The notes beneath the pieces are model-generated. The model did not search any database. It worked only from the letters and a program-made list of their open reading frames with translations, and was not told where the DNA came from. A DNA stretch of 64,000 bases from positions 9,948,351 through 10,012,350 of the forward strand of contig CM022677.1 in NCBI GenBank assembly GCA_012295275.1, written 5' to 3'. Source of the DNA: Chrysomallon squamiferum. Its lineage: Eukaryota; Mollusca; Gastropoda; Neomphalida; Peltospiridae. Position numbers and translations under genes: made by a program. This document shows, piece by piece, positions 29,609-42,650 of the stretch; position 1 is the stretch's first letter; every line of letters begins with the position of its first letter.

Positions 29609-31322
29609 ACCATCCCGTCGTGGAACGCACACCAGTTTGAAAGTGGTTCAAGATATTCTGGTAAACTTGAACAATTATTGTCGGAGATTGGGTACCTCTA
29701 ATTAACTGTTTATATCTTTTCATAGTTTTGAAAAAAAAAAAATGCCATGTGCATTAACTTTATCTTAATATTTATAGTTATTTTTATTATGTATTAATAA
29801 CTATTGTATAAAAATTTATACTACTTAATTCAGTGTTTATATTTACATTATATTTCTTATAAGACTTTCTAATTTATTAAAAAATAAATATATTTTAAAA
29901 TCAAAATGTAGAAGTATATATACTTTTAATTTCTCATAAATTTAAAAAATATTTAAAAAAAAAATAAATAAATAAAAGAAAAATGTCAGGTCTTGTAATC
30001 TTTTCCTGTGCAATTTCCATAGCTTAAAAAAGCACATTAATTTATATTTCTCTGTATTTCTCTGCATCTCTTTATAGAAAAATAATACATCCTTCTCTGA
30101 CTATCTCTATGTTGCGCAGTTTACTTAATAAAATATCCAAGTAACATTATATATTTTATTATTTTTATTATGCAGGCATCATTATCCTTAGAAAAACAAG
30201 TATTATTAATAAAATATAAACTCGATTTTTTTTCGCTCTGCTGCTAGTCGTGTTATCTCAAGTTATCAGTAAAAAAGTCTGTGACATCGTTCTAAAGTAA
30301 AAATATTTAATACCACTTGCAGAAACTATTTATGTATTTGATAAATACAAGATTCTCTCTATGTTGTTTCTGTTGTCTCTAACATATAATATTGATAATT
30401 ACAAAAATAATAAAGGGTGTTATGATTAATATTTTGTATGTAACAAACGAGAGATTGTAAAAACCAAGGTGTTATTGTTGGAAAAGATGGGATCCTGCGG
30501 GGTTAAAATGATATTTTCTTATCTATCACAGTTTAGTTATACTGAAAATTACAGTCAGAGGCAAATCTTCTGGAGTCACAACGGTTATACTGCTTGTGTA
30601 ATGACTAGCGCTATGGCCATAAGGTTGCAAGGGGATATTTACCATTTTCTGATACATTACAACAATCAGCACTTGAGTTAGTTACAGAAGATTTATTTGC
30701 ACTGGCAACCATCATGGATTTTGAAACATTAATTAGATAAGATGAATGATCTCCCATACAGGCACTACAACAATGAAGAAGTGATTTGATATTTTCATTT
30801 CACAATGGAAATTCAATTTCAATTCTAATTAAATTCAAAAAGTTTAATAAATATGTAATTAGATAAATTATCAATCTTTAAAGTAAGTGTTATAATACAT
30901 ATTAATGTTTATGATTTTTTCTTTTCGATTTTTTACTTTCTTTCTTTATTATTATTTGTTCCTGCAAGTATTTGCAGGTTGCCTTTTAAAGCTTTTTTTC
31001 TTCTTCTTCTTTTTTTTTTTTTTTTTTTGTCAACAGTAAAACATAGTTCCTGTATGAGCAATATTATTATTATTGTTGTTGTTGTTATTACTCTTCTGAT
31101 TATAAAACAGAAAGCAGAGGTTATGACGATGCTATCAAAATTAACCTATATTCTTAATACATGTATTTCGTTAAATCACAACAACGTCGCTGACTTTCTG
31201 GTAAAATAAAACGTAAAATACGTCGCAGTATCTCATTGTTATTTGCGTCAGATGCGACTATCAGAAAGTAAGAATAATAGTTAATAAAACACGAAAAGAT
31301 AAGAAATACACCGATACGTTAA
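29609..31322. other. intergenic AT-rich sequence
   Basis: No gene could be supported. A small open frame at 30,469-30,681 partly resembles noncoding sequence around 27,350-27,420, so it is more likely an old repeat than a gene. T-rich tracts lie at 31,010-31,028. Confidence 0.5.
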
Positions 31323-31618
31323 GAACAACGCTGTTAATAATAATAATAATAATAAATAATAATAATAATAATAATAATAAAGAATAATAATAATAATAAA
31401 GAATAATAAGAAGTACACAATAACGTTAGTAAGAATTTACTGTAAATTTTTAGTGTAAAATATTAATACATTTTTTAAATCATAGAAAAACAGAGTTTAC
31501 TGGGCAAAAAATATTTAAACATATAATATAAGAAAGAAAGAATATAAATAGTAAATAAATAAAAAAAATTAGATATCCTTTAAATTGTTTCAGTGTTGAA
31601 AACACACGCAGTATATAT

Positions 31619-31670
<52 letters not shown>
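31323..31670. repeat. AAT-rich and (AG)n simple repeats
   Basis: 31,326-31,420 is an interrupted AAT repeat and 31,623-31,670 is a perfect AG dinucleotide run. No coding content. Confidence 0.9.
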
Positions 31671-31672
<2 letters not shown>

Positions 31673-31883
31673 AAAAATTAGATGTCATAAAATGCGATAG
31701 CGTTGGCAGTCAGAAAATAACGAATGATTCCGAATAAATCTGTCACTTAAAAGGAATAAATTGTGAATGATAAAAAGAAATCACCAACTATTTTCCTTTT
31801 ATGTATGGCATTAAAATGCCTTCATGTTAAAAATAAAAAATAAAGTAACATATAACAACGTTATTTATAGCAGTTTAATCAGC

Positions 31884-31977
31884 GCTGAGTTGAATCGTCA
31901 TCTTTGTTATTCTAAAATCAACTATTGACCTTGGAATAAACAATAAAGGATTAACAAAGTTGACGATCCAACTCAGC
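31884..31977. repeat. imperfect inverted repeat (hairpin)
   Basis: The left arm, GCTGAGTTGAATCGTCATCT plus TTGTTAT, is mirrored by the right arm, TAACAAAGTTGACGATCCAA plus CTCAGC. The arms are about 26-27 bp with 2-3 mismatches, separated by about 41 bp. It could be the core of a small MITE or a foldback element. No flanking target duplication was established. Confidence 0.7.
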
Positions 31978-32455
31978 TTTGCAATAGAAACAAAGATTTG
32001 TTTTAAAATAACTTCAGATACTTATACGAAAGCCCCCTTAAAAAAAGATAAATAAAAGTAATAATAATGTTCTTGTTTTTATTAGTTTGTTTTTATTTGT
32101 TTGTTTTTAAATAATTAGAACAGTAACGTTGCAAGTTTTAATATCAGCATCTTTTAGTTTCCAGATAATTTATTTATCATTATTCTAGTAGGCTTTATGT
32201 GGCAGAGAAAAATATTTGTATTACCGATCACCTGAAGTTATCAAAATAATTTATGCTGTAAATAATAGAATTACACGTGAATAACTGTAATATTGTTAAT
32301 TAGAAAAAAGAGAATATTTCAAAGTTATCCAAATATTTTTCATTGTATTTTATGGCGGTTGAGAGGTGATATTAACCTTGCCTTATGTGAAGCTGCAGAA
32401 AAGTATTCACCTTATTAACATAATACGTTATATATAACATATTTCCTTTTTTTAA
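31978..32455. other. AT-rich gap, no gene seen
   Basis: No open frame, exon or structured element could be supported here. Confidence 0.5.
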
Positions 32456-33200
32456 GTAACACATAGTAACAATGATAATATTAGTAGAAACTCATAGTAA
32501 CAAATAAGTAAAACTGTTAATGTCAGTAGTAACACATAGTAACAATGATAATATTAGAAGTAACATGTAGAAAGTAATAATGTTAATGCTTGTAGTAGCA
32601 TCTAGTAATGAAACCTGTTAATACCAATAGTATCCATTAAAATATAAATTGCAGGATTGATGTATCTCAAGCAAAACTATTAATAAAGAAGTAACAAACA
32701 GTAATAATGCTAGTTCTAGTAGTAACATGTAGTAAATCTACAAGTGAATATCAGTACTGATATATCCCAAATGTCAATAACAGATAACAAGTAAAAATGT
32801 TATTACTAGCAATAACAGGTAACAAGTAAAAATGTTATTTCTAGCAATAACAGGTAACAAGTAAAAATGTTATTTCTAGCAATAACAGGTAACAAGTAAA
32901 AATGTTATTTCTAGCAATAACTGGTAACAAGTAAAAATGTTATTACTAGCAATAACAGGTAACAAGTAAAAATACTATTACTAGTACTAACATGTAGGAA
33001 ATAAAGATGTTAACATGCCACAAGTAAAAATGTTAATACTGGTGTTAATGTTACTACAAAAACATTAACACCAGGGAATAAAGCTATTAATATTATTACT
33101 AAAATATGACAAGCAAGAATGAGTAATAATGTTATAAGCAAAAATATTAATACTAGTAGTAACAAGTTTCAAGTTAAAATGTTAATACCAGTAGAACAAA
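32456..33200. repeat. degenerate tandem repeat with 35-bp core
   Basis: The region repeats the themes AGTAACA, AAGTAAAAATGTTA and ACTAG at intervals of roughly 35-45 bp. From 32,778 to 32,985 the unit is regular: TAACAGGTAACAAGTAAAAA then TGTTATTTCTAGCAA, 35 bp, about five to six near-identical copies. The outer copies are older and drifted. No open frame is maintained. Confidence 0.8.
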
Positions 33201-33227
33201 ATTTGTTTGTTTGTTGTTGTTTGTTCA

Positions 33228-33261
33228 GATTTTTTTTTTTTTTTTTTTTTTTTTTGATTTG

Positions 33262-33302
<41 letters not shown>
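33228..33302. repeat. poly(T) tracts
   Basis: Two long T runs interrupted by GATTTGAA. They could be the reversed poly(A) tail of a minus-strand retroposed sequence, but no body could be recognised beside them. Confidence 0.8.
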
Positions 33303-33304
<2 letters not shown>

Positions 33305-34249
33305 CATCACTAAACCTTAATGAGAAATGAATTCTTATGGTTTTCATTCAATAAATAAATTGTAAACGCTTATACAAGACTTTGAATTACAAAGTTAACA
33401 ATTTCATTTTAATAAATATTTATAGCTTGCGTTATAATGAAAATAATTCAAGTATCATGTCTTTCTCTACTTATTTTACTTGTTTTTGGCTATTCCACCG
33501 TCCCATCCAATGAAAGTAACTGTAAATTATAATTGCCACTTCTACATGCTATTGGAAAAATGTAGGGGATTTCCTCTGAAGTCTTTGTGCGTATTGGCAA
33601 AATTAGTTTGCCAACGAATAAAAGAATAATGGCGTTGCTACAATATTGGCAACACTATTAGCAATAAACACATTTTTTAATAACTACCTATTCTGTAAAA
33701 CAAAAACTTTGGCAAAGTATATGTAACTGCTCAAAGCTGAGCAAACATAAATTCCCTCAAACCAAAACATTTCTCATTCATTTGATTTATAAATATTATC
33801 TATACACATAAGTCTCTACATACCAGTTTAAAAATTTCCTAAGAAACTAGAGTGAGCGCGTGAGTGTGTTTTTTTGAGTAGCATTTATAAGTTACGGCTT
33901 TGTAACGTCAGCACCTTTCAAACAATGGTTAATAAAGAGGAGAGGGAGAGGATGATGGAGATGTACTTGAAAAGAGAAAAGAGGCTGACGAATCGTTCAC
34001 CAAGTATAAATCTCAACACAAGTGATTAACAGTACCAGGCTTGTATACTAATATCTGTCTCAGTCACATGTTCTGCATTTGAATATATCTGTCTACAACA
34101 TCACAGACAATAAAACTAGGGAGTTCACTCAAAATTTCAGACATACTGAATATCATTTCAGGTCTGGTTGTAGTCAATAAACCGTAAATAGTATCGTTCA
34201 GGTTCATTACAAAATTACTTAAGTTATTAATTACAGCGACACCTATACT
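33303..34249. other. intergenic sequence, one weak minus-strand frame
   Basis: Nothing firm. A 63-codon minus-strand frame (34,064-34,255; contains IFSMSEILSELPSFIVCDVV) looks coding-like in composition but has no clear splice sites or recognised family. The related right-hand sequence after 49,516 does not keep the frame. Confidence 0.4.
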
Positions 34250-35847
34250 TACCACTATAATCTGAGAGAGGTAGATGGACAGTCAGACAGACAGACAGAT
34301 AGATCGAGAGGTAGAGAGATAGACAGACAGACAGACAGAGAAAAAAGCCAAAACTTGACTGAGTAATTAAAATGACCAATAAAAGAAAAGATGTGAAAAG
34401 CGAGGTTAATGTGATATTATAACGCAGGTACAAACAATTCCTTAATTTCATTTGCCTGTGAAATGTAAAAAATGCTATCTTCAATGTATCTAGCTGTCTA
34501 TTATTCAACTACATACATAAACAACATCTCACTGATATCAACTTATCTACCTATCCTCTAAGCCAAACTCTTTCTTTTCTATGTGAGTGTGTGTGTGTGC
34601 GTGAGTCTGTCCGTAGATAATTGTTTCTTTCTATCAATAATACTATCTGACATAACGACATTAACGACAAAAAACAAAAACAATAATTGCAATAATACTA
34701 CATAAAATGATAAATAAAATAATAATTAAGAAAATACTGAAACAAGGGAGAAAGAAACGATTAAGAAAGGAAATAAAATGATTATTTCAGGCATATATTT
34801 ATTATAAAGAATCATTAAATAGAAATAAACAAATAATGTATATATTTAAATAAAATCATTTTAGTGAAATTAGTAAATTCAGTGATTGAACTATATTCAG
34901 GAGACTTAATATGTCACTAGTAATCTTCCGTTTCTTCTTAGTCTTTCTCGTTTACTGAAACAACAACAACAACAAATTTCTGTGTGATTTCTTTTTTCTT
35001 TTGTTTTTTTTCTTTTTTTTCTTTTTTTTTTTAAATTTTTGCTCAACACACAGTCTTTTTTGTATATTTACCAACGTGTTAAATAGAGTTATTTCCCTTA
35101 GACCACGAACTTCTGAAATAGCTACTTCTCGCATCTGCGATGTGACGGTAAATTAGATTTGCTCATTTTTAGATAAAAAGAACTAATTCTGTATAATGTT
35201 TTGTAGCGGACAGAACCAACTTATTATCTTTTAAATAACCAGTTTCCTTTATTTTTGGTTTATTTAATGTGTTATTATGATTTATTAAATCATTGTAAAA
35301 TGTTTATTTCATTTAATGTTTTTCATTTAATATATTTTATTTATTTATTTTATTTATTTTAGGAAAGGCGCAGGTGTCAGGGTTTGATATGAACAACCAT
35401 CCTTTTCAGTGTAAATCAGAAAAAGTTCAGAAAATAGACGTAAAATAATTGAATTTGAAAGTTTAAAAACTTCCGTGACCTCACGGAAACTTCCGATCGA
35501 AACCGAAGAACGCCGATCAGTATTTACAAACTTTTAAACACGTAGTGCTTTATAATGCAATCGATTCTATATGGATTATTAAAAGTAATTTGGGGAAGTA
35601 TGTCATATAACCAATGCCTCTTATACACAGATTCCTATTACTGATTAGTAATTGCTGCAAAGGTGGCAACATTCATGGAAACTGTTAAGTCTACGTCAGA
35701 TTTTGTATTTCTTTTAAAGACTTGTTCAAAGACAGAGTTTTTCCAGATTTCGCTCCGTCACTTACAGTACAAGTCAGGTCAGTGCTGAAGATTCAGAGGA
35801 GTATTCAAAATTCTATGGATTTCAGCTTTGAAAAATATTAGTGTGGT

Positions 35848-35851
35848 ATTT

Positions 35852-35893
<42 letters not shown>
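35848..35893. repeat. (TTA)n microsatellite
   Basis: TTA/ATT repeat in the left inverted arm. Its counterpart in the right arm is the repeat at 46,149-46,208. Confidence 0.85.
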
Positions 35894-35894
<1 letters not shown>

Positions 35895-37040
35895 ATTTTC
35901 ATCTTATGTTTCTGTTGCTTAACTTTAACATATTTTAATCTACTCAGTGCATTCTTCTTGTTTAATATTAGAAAATCTTTCATAAAGAAATATTTTCACT
36001 TATTTTTATGAATTTAGATATAAAAGACAATATTTTCTTAAGTTGATCAAAATGTAAAATTTACGGTGATAATTTTTTGTAGATCTATATTTTTGTTTAA
36101 ATTATTTGTTATTTACTATTAAATCGATTACAATAAGAGACAGATGATGTTTATTTATAATAATTTCTTTCTAACACTATAGACAATAAAACAATTGAAA
36201 AATAGTTATTATTTTATTAATTTTATTATTGTAACTGCAGGAAAGACATGATTCTGGAATCAGCTCTTAACTTGAGAGCAACCATAAGTGATTTAAAGGA
36301 AAGGAGAGATGATTGGCAGATATGAGACTGACTGTCTGATGGGAGGTTAACAGGTAAAGAGATAAACAGGAAAATATACAGAAAGAAAGAGGGAGATATC
36401 GATAGACTGACAGACTTTTAGATCAGTTGAAGTTAAATAGCTGTAGATGAATTTAGGCAGATAGGTAAACATGACAATATCTACCTGTCTGTTCTGTATA
36501 TTTGTCTTTCTGTCATGTTTGTGTGCCAGGTTGGGAGTGTAGACATACAGTAAAATACATAAATATACCTAGATAGGTAGGTAGATCAGTAGTTCAGTAG
36601 ATATATGTAGCTAGTTAACTAATAGACACAGAGAGGCAAATATGGATGGTAATGTGGAAGACTGAATGTATATGGAGGTGTAGGTTTGCATAAGTTGGAG
36701 CAGAGAATAGTATATAAATGTGTATGGGAAGGAACATTTGCTTGTGTTTTTTTAACACTGTGAATATTCTGAGAGTATATGTGCAGAAACATTCAAAATA
36801 GAGGGAGATCTGAAGGTGGATACGTAGGTATGTAGACAAAGAGATGTTATTGATGGTTATTGATATCATTGAATGGACAAGATAAAAGAAAAATAGACAG
36901 ATACATAACGGTTAGGTAGATTGATTATGTTGATAAACTGAGAAAATGTATAGATAGACATACATATAGAGATGTATATATATAGGTGATAACCACATGC
37001 ATAAGCATAAGAAAATGAATGTTTGTGTGTGTGTGTGCCA

Positions 37041-37301
37041 GTGATAAGGATGGCTAAATATGGGACTTGTGAATGAGAATTACAAATGGACAGTAACACA
37101 GAAAGATAGCTATGTAAAGTAGTTACAATTATTTAGGGAAGATGAATAGGTGTTTCGTGGATGGTTATTGATGGAATGTAATTTATTGGATACAGAAATA
37201 TACATGTGTTAGTGATAAGGATGGCTAAATATGAGAACTGTGAATGAGTGTTCTAAATGGACAGTAAAATAGCTATGTAAAGTAGTTACAATTATTTAGG
37301 G
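37041..37301. repeat. local duplication inside the left arm
   Basis: 37,041-37,138 and 37,214-37,301 share TGATAAGGATGGCTAAATAT, AAATGGACAGTAA and GCTATGTAAAGTAGTTACAA, an offset of about 172 bp. I see only one copy in the right arm, so this duplication followed the inverted one. Confidence 0.8.
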
Positions 37302-37852
37302 AGATAGCCAGAAAGATGACTAGGTGATTCATGGATATAATCTAATATAGATGGATAGAGAGGTGTGTGTGTGAGTGAGTTAAATTAGGCTAAATGATGA
37401 GGTTTAGATTTGGGGTTGGTTTACTTAGAGACAGGCATGTGTACTGGTGTAAGAATATAATGAGTATTTTTGTGTGGTTAGAGCGAGGGGATGTGTGAAT
37501 GAAAATGCATTTATGTATATATATATTTGTTAGGTAAGCTATGTCTGCAAATACTGGAGTGCATATGTAAGAAAGAGTGAGTATTTCTCCTTGTGAGCAA
37601 GATAGAGAATACATGCATGCTCAAAAAGGAGTGTTCTTTGTATAATACACCCATTCTTCCCAAAAATATACAATTGTTTTTCGAAAATACCTTGAAATAC
37701 ATACACTTCTGTGTATACTCTGTTCTTCTGTCTTTCTATCTATATATAGAAAGGGCTATATATGGAAAAAGTAGCAGTATCCTATGTATCCACATTCTGT
37801 CTAACACACAGACGCATACTATTATAGAACCATACATGTTTACACACTACAT

Positions 37853-39850
37853 CAGTGATTCCCAATGTTGGGCCTATGCTCCACTGGGGGGCAATTCAAT
37901 AATAATAGGTGGGGGGGCAATATGAAAATATAGTAATATTAACATTGTTTTTTATTTTACACTATATGGATAAAAATTATAAATTTATAGGGTAAAATTA
38001 TAATTACAACCTAGCTGAGCACAACAGCTTGTGCAGTCTAGTCAAGTGTTCACCCACTAATGTTATCATGCATCTGGCACCAGCTATATGCGTGGCTTCT
38101 GACTTGTTTAAGAAGGTGGGTTTTAGTCAGCTGCTCAACACTCCCACTGAAGCTAAAAAAACAGGAAACCAACTACAACCAAATTAAATGTGCATAATAA
38201 AGCATGGAAGCAGTATTGAATTAAACACAAATGCAAGTCTCATGTTGATATAGTTATCTGTCTCTGTTTTTAGCTTCACTGAGAGGGCTGGTTAAAGTGC
38301 TTTTCATTATGATTACTAATCTTGTTATTCTCTGAAAATAATGTATAAAAATAATCATTCATTGATCTTGTCACAGTAACATTAATTTAAAACTGTGAAT
38401 ATAAAGCTCAATATTTACTTGAAATGGCAACTGCATATTGACATTGTGCCTTGTATGTTACAGAAGTTATTTATTTTCCGAAGTATATAAATATTTTATT
38501 TTCACTTTCAGTTACCCCAGTGATGCATAAAATGAACAGTGTGCACGCCAAAAACAAAGTTTGCCAGTATTCAGATGAGTACTTGCTGTTTGGGTTCATA
38601 CCAGCGACTCATGATGAAAGGTTGCCTTTCTGTCTGTTTGACTAATGAATCCATGAAGAGATGTTGTCTCAAAAATCATTTGTAAATCATTTGAAGTATA
38701 TAATCAAAACTGGAGTATTTTAGATCCCTAAAGGAGAAGTTTGAAAAAAGATCAACAATAAATTCATTGTTCTCTGCAAGAAGTGCAAGCAAGGATCATG
38801 GTCTTGAGGCTAGTTACGAAATTTCTCTTCTCATAGCAAAATGTGGCAAAAATCATACAATAGGTGAGAATTTAATTAAGCCTGCAATATCAACTTTTCT
38901 GAAAGTAGTTCTTGAAAAAGATGACCAAGATCTCAAAAGCATGCCACTCAGTAATAATACTGTTAGTAGCAGGATTGATGAAATGAGTTGTGATATACAA
39001 GTACAACTTGTTGAAAAATTAAAATATACAAATTTTTCAATACGAATCAACTGTAAGAGATAGTGAAGCTCTGTTAATGGCCTATGTAAGATATGTTGAT
39101 AATGGAGAATTTATTGAGGATACGCTATTTTGCAAAGCATTAGAAACCACCACTATTGCAATTGATATATATAAGAAATTAAAAACATATTTAGATGATA
39201 AGCAGATACCAATGGAGAACATTGTATCTTGTGCTGCAGACGGTGCTCCAGTGATGATGGGCAAGAAAAATGGAGTTTTAAAATTACTGAAAGACGACAA
39301 TCCCCAAATGTTGTTAGTGCATTGTGTTATTCATAGACAGAATTTAGTTTCCAAAAAAGTTTCCCCTGTTCTAAACGAGACATTGAATGCAGTTATAAAA
39401 TGCATCAACACTATAAAAGCTAATGCCAAGCAATTTTGCAAGGAACAAAACGCAGACTATGTAAGATTATTACGTCATACTGATGTAGTGGGTTATCAAA
39501 GGGGAATTGCCTGAAAAGATTCATGGAATTATTTTGATATTCTTAGTGAGTTCTTGTATGACAAACCTTTTATGACTCTGCTACTGACAGTTGATGGTAA
39601 AGCACTTGTCAGTTATTTAGCAGATATATTTGAAAAACTCAATGTCTTAAATAAGGAGCTCCAAGGAACAAATATGACTTGTTAATTCAAAGGCCAAGTT
39701 ATTTGGCTTTATATTATTTCTGGAATTATCCCAAGAAAATATTTCTGTCAAAAAATTTGAACAATTAATTATCCATCTAGGATGAATCAGCCATTGCTAG
39801 TGGTTCTGTCAGATGTAACCATGTAGTATCAAGCAGAACTTTCAGAATTA
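37853..39850 (+). mobile_element. hAT-type DNA transposon remnant
   Basis: The left end, CAGTGATTCCCAATGTTGGG, followed by G-rich GGGGGGCAA stretches, is the kind of terminus found on hAT elements that carry ZBED5/FAM200-like transposases. The body contains such a transposase (38,520-39,690). A matching right terminus was not found; the sequence passes into TCTG/TCTC simple repeats near 39,855, so the element appears 3'-truncated. Confidence 0.6.
38520..39690 (+). pseudogene. hAT transposase pseudogene (ZBED5/FAM200/SCAND3-like)
   Basis: Pieces in shifting frames follow the order of a ZBED5/FAM200-like protein: QYSDEYLLFGFIPATHDERL, then LTNESMK, then EYFRSLKEKFEKRSTINSLF, then a long piece (38,767-39,045) and another (39,077-39,510). 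Landmarks include SAADGAP-type CAADGAPVMMGKKNGVLK, which keeps the catalytic-type Asp, VHCVIHRQNL with its Cys and His, and LSKGNCLKRFMELF. There are frameshifts near 39,045 and after 39,490, and stops near 38,645. The C-terminal dimerisation (hATC) part is absent. The element is dead. Host-domesticated relatives exist, but the breaks make a functional gene unlikely here. Confidence 0.8.
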
Positions 39851-40113
39851 CAAAATGTTTGTCTCTGTATTTCTCTATCAGTATGTTCCTCTGTGGCTTT
39901 CTATTTATCTTTGTTTCTTTCTATCAGTCTATTTATCTGTCCTACAAACAATCTGTCAGCCTGTCTAAGTTTTTATCTATCAAACTCTCTCTACCTCTGA
40001 GTCTCTCTGTCTCACTCATTTCCTGCATGCATAACAACTTTCAAAATCCATATGTATCTTTCTGTTTGTCTGTTCATATATAACCCATACAAAAGTACTC
40101 TCATCATAAGCCA

Positions 40114-40173
<60 letters not shown>

Positions 40174-40805
40174 GATCTGTCCACATATAAATATAAAAGT
40201 CTCTACATTTCTGTTGACTCCTGAATAGCTGCTGAATTTTCTGACCTGATTCTAATGTTAGCATAGTAAAAACAACAACAACACACACATATCTGTAATT
40301 TCACCTATTTTCTGCTTTATTTAGTTTTGAATGACACCCAACAGCGACATTTATTTTTGTTCTGGATTGACATTTATCAGAAAGAAACAAAATTTTGCCT
40401 ATAATGTGAAATAATAATAATAATAATAAATAATAATAATAATAAAGATGATGATGATGATGATAATGATGACAACAATAATTATTATTGTTACGTTTGT
40501 GTATGTATTTATTTTATTATGATAATTTTAATTTTAATTTTGATTTATTTATTTGTTTATTAATTAATTTATTTATTTATTTATAGTATTAATATTTTCA
40601 ATCACTTAACTGCATCTTCATCTTTCAAGTTATTTTTCTACATTCTAATAATTCAAATTCTTTTTATTTTATTATTTATTTATTTTTATTATTATTCTTT
40701 TTTTTTTACAAGCTAGTTATAATTCTTTTTATTATTATATTTCTTCTTTGTGTTTCTTGTTAAACATACATACATATATATTTTCCTCTTTTATTATTTA
40801 CACAG
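39851..40805. repeat. simple-repeat-rich stretch
   Basis: Contains TCTG/TCTA-rich sequence (39,855-40,010), a perfect TC run (40,116-40,171), AAT and GAT repeats (40,410-40,480) and T/A-rich sequence up to the acceptor at 40,805. No gene was seen. Confidence 0.8.
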
Positions 40806-41252
40806 AACTGACCTGGGTTTCACATCATTGAAAATGAAACAGCAGTCAGCACCATCAACACCAGTACCACCATTAGACCTGAGAAAAACTGACATCACCA
40901 CACCAACCACTGAAAACTCAAACTCCTGTGCCAAGAAACATCCAGATACACTAGAAAAGAAACCAGAAACACCACCACCCATTGCCAGAGGTATTCAGTA
41001 AAAATAAAGTCTAAGAAAGAAAGTGACCAAACTGCTGAAACAACTCTGACAAAAGAAAAGAAATTAGTTTCAAAACTTTCTTCCAGTAATGGTGACAGCA
41101 TGGAAGATATGATCCAAAGCCGCAGAAAAAGTTTGACTCAACTGACTAATCTTGTGAAACTGGAGTTTTTGTTGAAAGCAGCCAGACCAAGACTTAAACT
41201 GACACAAGCTTTACCACTTAGTCAGATTTTAGAATGTTTAAAAAATATTCAG
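40806..41252 (+). pseudogene. LRR gene fragment, exon 1 (frameshifted)
   Basis: Acceptor TTTACACAG, donor CAG then GTAATT. The first frame reads from TDLGFTSLKMKQQSAPS to PETPPPIARG and meets a stop at 40,999-41,001. The second frame takes over at about 40,990 (YSVKIKSKKESDQTAETTLT) and stays open to the donor, ending ILECLKNIQ. Overlap of the two frames at one point within a single exon implies a 1- or 2-base indel. Confidence 0.5.
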
Positions 41253-41635
41253 GTAATTATGTCTGTAATTATGTCTGTAAATATGTCTTACTCTATCTGT
41301 CTGCCTCCCCATTGATTTATTTTATTTCTATCTCTCTCTGCTTTTCTGTATTTCTTTCCTTGAAAATGTTCATATAAGTGTTTGTCTTTCTGAGAATCTG
41401 TCTATATATCTGTCTGTACTTACTATATACTTATATGTTTGTGTGCATTTCTTTCTGAGAATGTCTATATACCTATGTCTCTAATTAATATATACTTATC
41501 TGTTTGTCCTTCTATATGTCTTTATATTATTTCTTATTTATTCCTAATATTACAACCTATTGAATAATTTAGCAGTCTGTATTTTCATTAGTTATTAACA
41601 CCTTTATTTTTGTTTATTTACTTATTTTTAACTAG

Positions 41636-41761
41636 GTTTTGAATTTATCAGGAAACAGTTTTGGACCCGAGGCTTTCTGAGCTATGTGTTTGGCAATGTG
41701 TTCTAACACAACAGTGATCTTCCTTAGCCTCACCACCAACAAAACAGACACTGAGAGTGCT
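41636..41761 (+). pseudogene. LRR gene fragment, exon 2 (in-frame TGA)
   Basis: 42 codons with acceptor AACTAG and donor GCT then GTGAGT. It encodes VLNLSGNSFGPEAF, a TGA at 41,678-41,680, then AMCLAMCSNTTVIFLSL. The LxLSxNxxGxEA signature is a typical LRR followed by the helical half of the repeat. Phase 0 on both sides fits exon 1. Confidence 0.55.
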
Positions 41762-42039
41762 GTGAGTAATCTTAGTTATAACTGTTATAAAATGTTTTAT
41801 AATAATAATAATAATAGTAGTAGCGGTAGTAGTAGTAGTAATAATAATAAAACCCAGTAACAAGAAATTATTTTGTATTTATATATGTATAACTGTGAAA
41901 AACAAATTCTATCACTGAAAACAATAGTAACAGTGATTTTAACACACTAAAGCTATTACCAATAACTATTATATATCTATTTACCACTATGTCTGTTACT
42001 GCTATTTCTACTATTGTTAATTATATTATTTTTACTACC

Positions 42040-42049
42040 ATTATTACAT

Positions 42050-42088
<39 letters not shown>

Positions 42089-42540
42089 TTACTACTACTA
42101 CTACTACTACTACTACTACCACTACCACTGTGGTGGCTCCAGTTATTTACTACCTCTTCTTGACGTATTTACTAGTAGTATACGACTTAAGCTAATTCTA
42201 CCACAGTTACAACTAGTACAATTACTACTAATACTACAACTATTACCACTATTACTACTAATACTACAACTATTACCACTATTACTATTACTAGTACTAT
42301 TAATACAAAAACTATTACTTCTAATATTGTTATCACTAACAGCACAACTACGAATTCTGCTGCTGCTGTTACTACCACTACAACTACTACAGCTGCTACT
42401 AGTTACCAATACTAAAAAAAACTACTGCTGTGACAATTACTACAACCAACAGTACCACTGTTCTACTAGTTCTATAGCTAGTATTACTACAACTACTGCT
42501 ACAGCTGTTGATACTGTTACTACTTTAAAACATTATGATG
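42040..42540. repeat. (ACT)n microsatellite, partly degenerate
   Basis: Perfect TAC/ACT repeats (about 42,051-42,128) grade into a diverged copy to about 42,540, sitting in the intron-like gap of the LRR gene fragment. Frames through it on either strand are low complexity. A TTA run follows at 42,617-42,650. Confidence 0.9.
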
Positions 42541-42616
42541 TCTTCTACTAACTACATTTTAATAATAACAAAAATATTATTTTCTGCTTATGTAGATACT
42601 ACATATTGTAAATTAC

Positions 42617-42650
<34 letters not shown>

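Larger units (their letters stand above)
34250..37360 (+). repeat. inverted duplication, left arm
   Basis: The reverse complement of this arm recurs at 45,380-49,525. Two anchors are very clear. 34,365-34,425 is about 95% identical to the reverse complement of 49,395-49,450. 37,038-37,138 is about 94% identical to the reverse complement of 45,480-45,582. Weaker matches fill the interval (34,620-34,740, 34,745-34,970, 35,045-35,300, 35,470-35,660, 36,725-36,830). The arm holds many GATA/CAGA-type short repeats and no gene. Confidence 0.8.

Noticed and set aside
42143-42409. Minus-strand Ser/Asn-rich and Val/Ile-rich frames
   Set aside because: They are artefacts of the ACT trinucleotide repeat.
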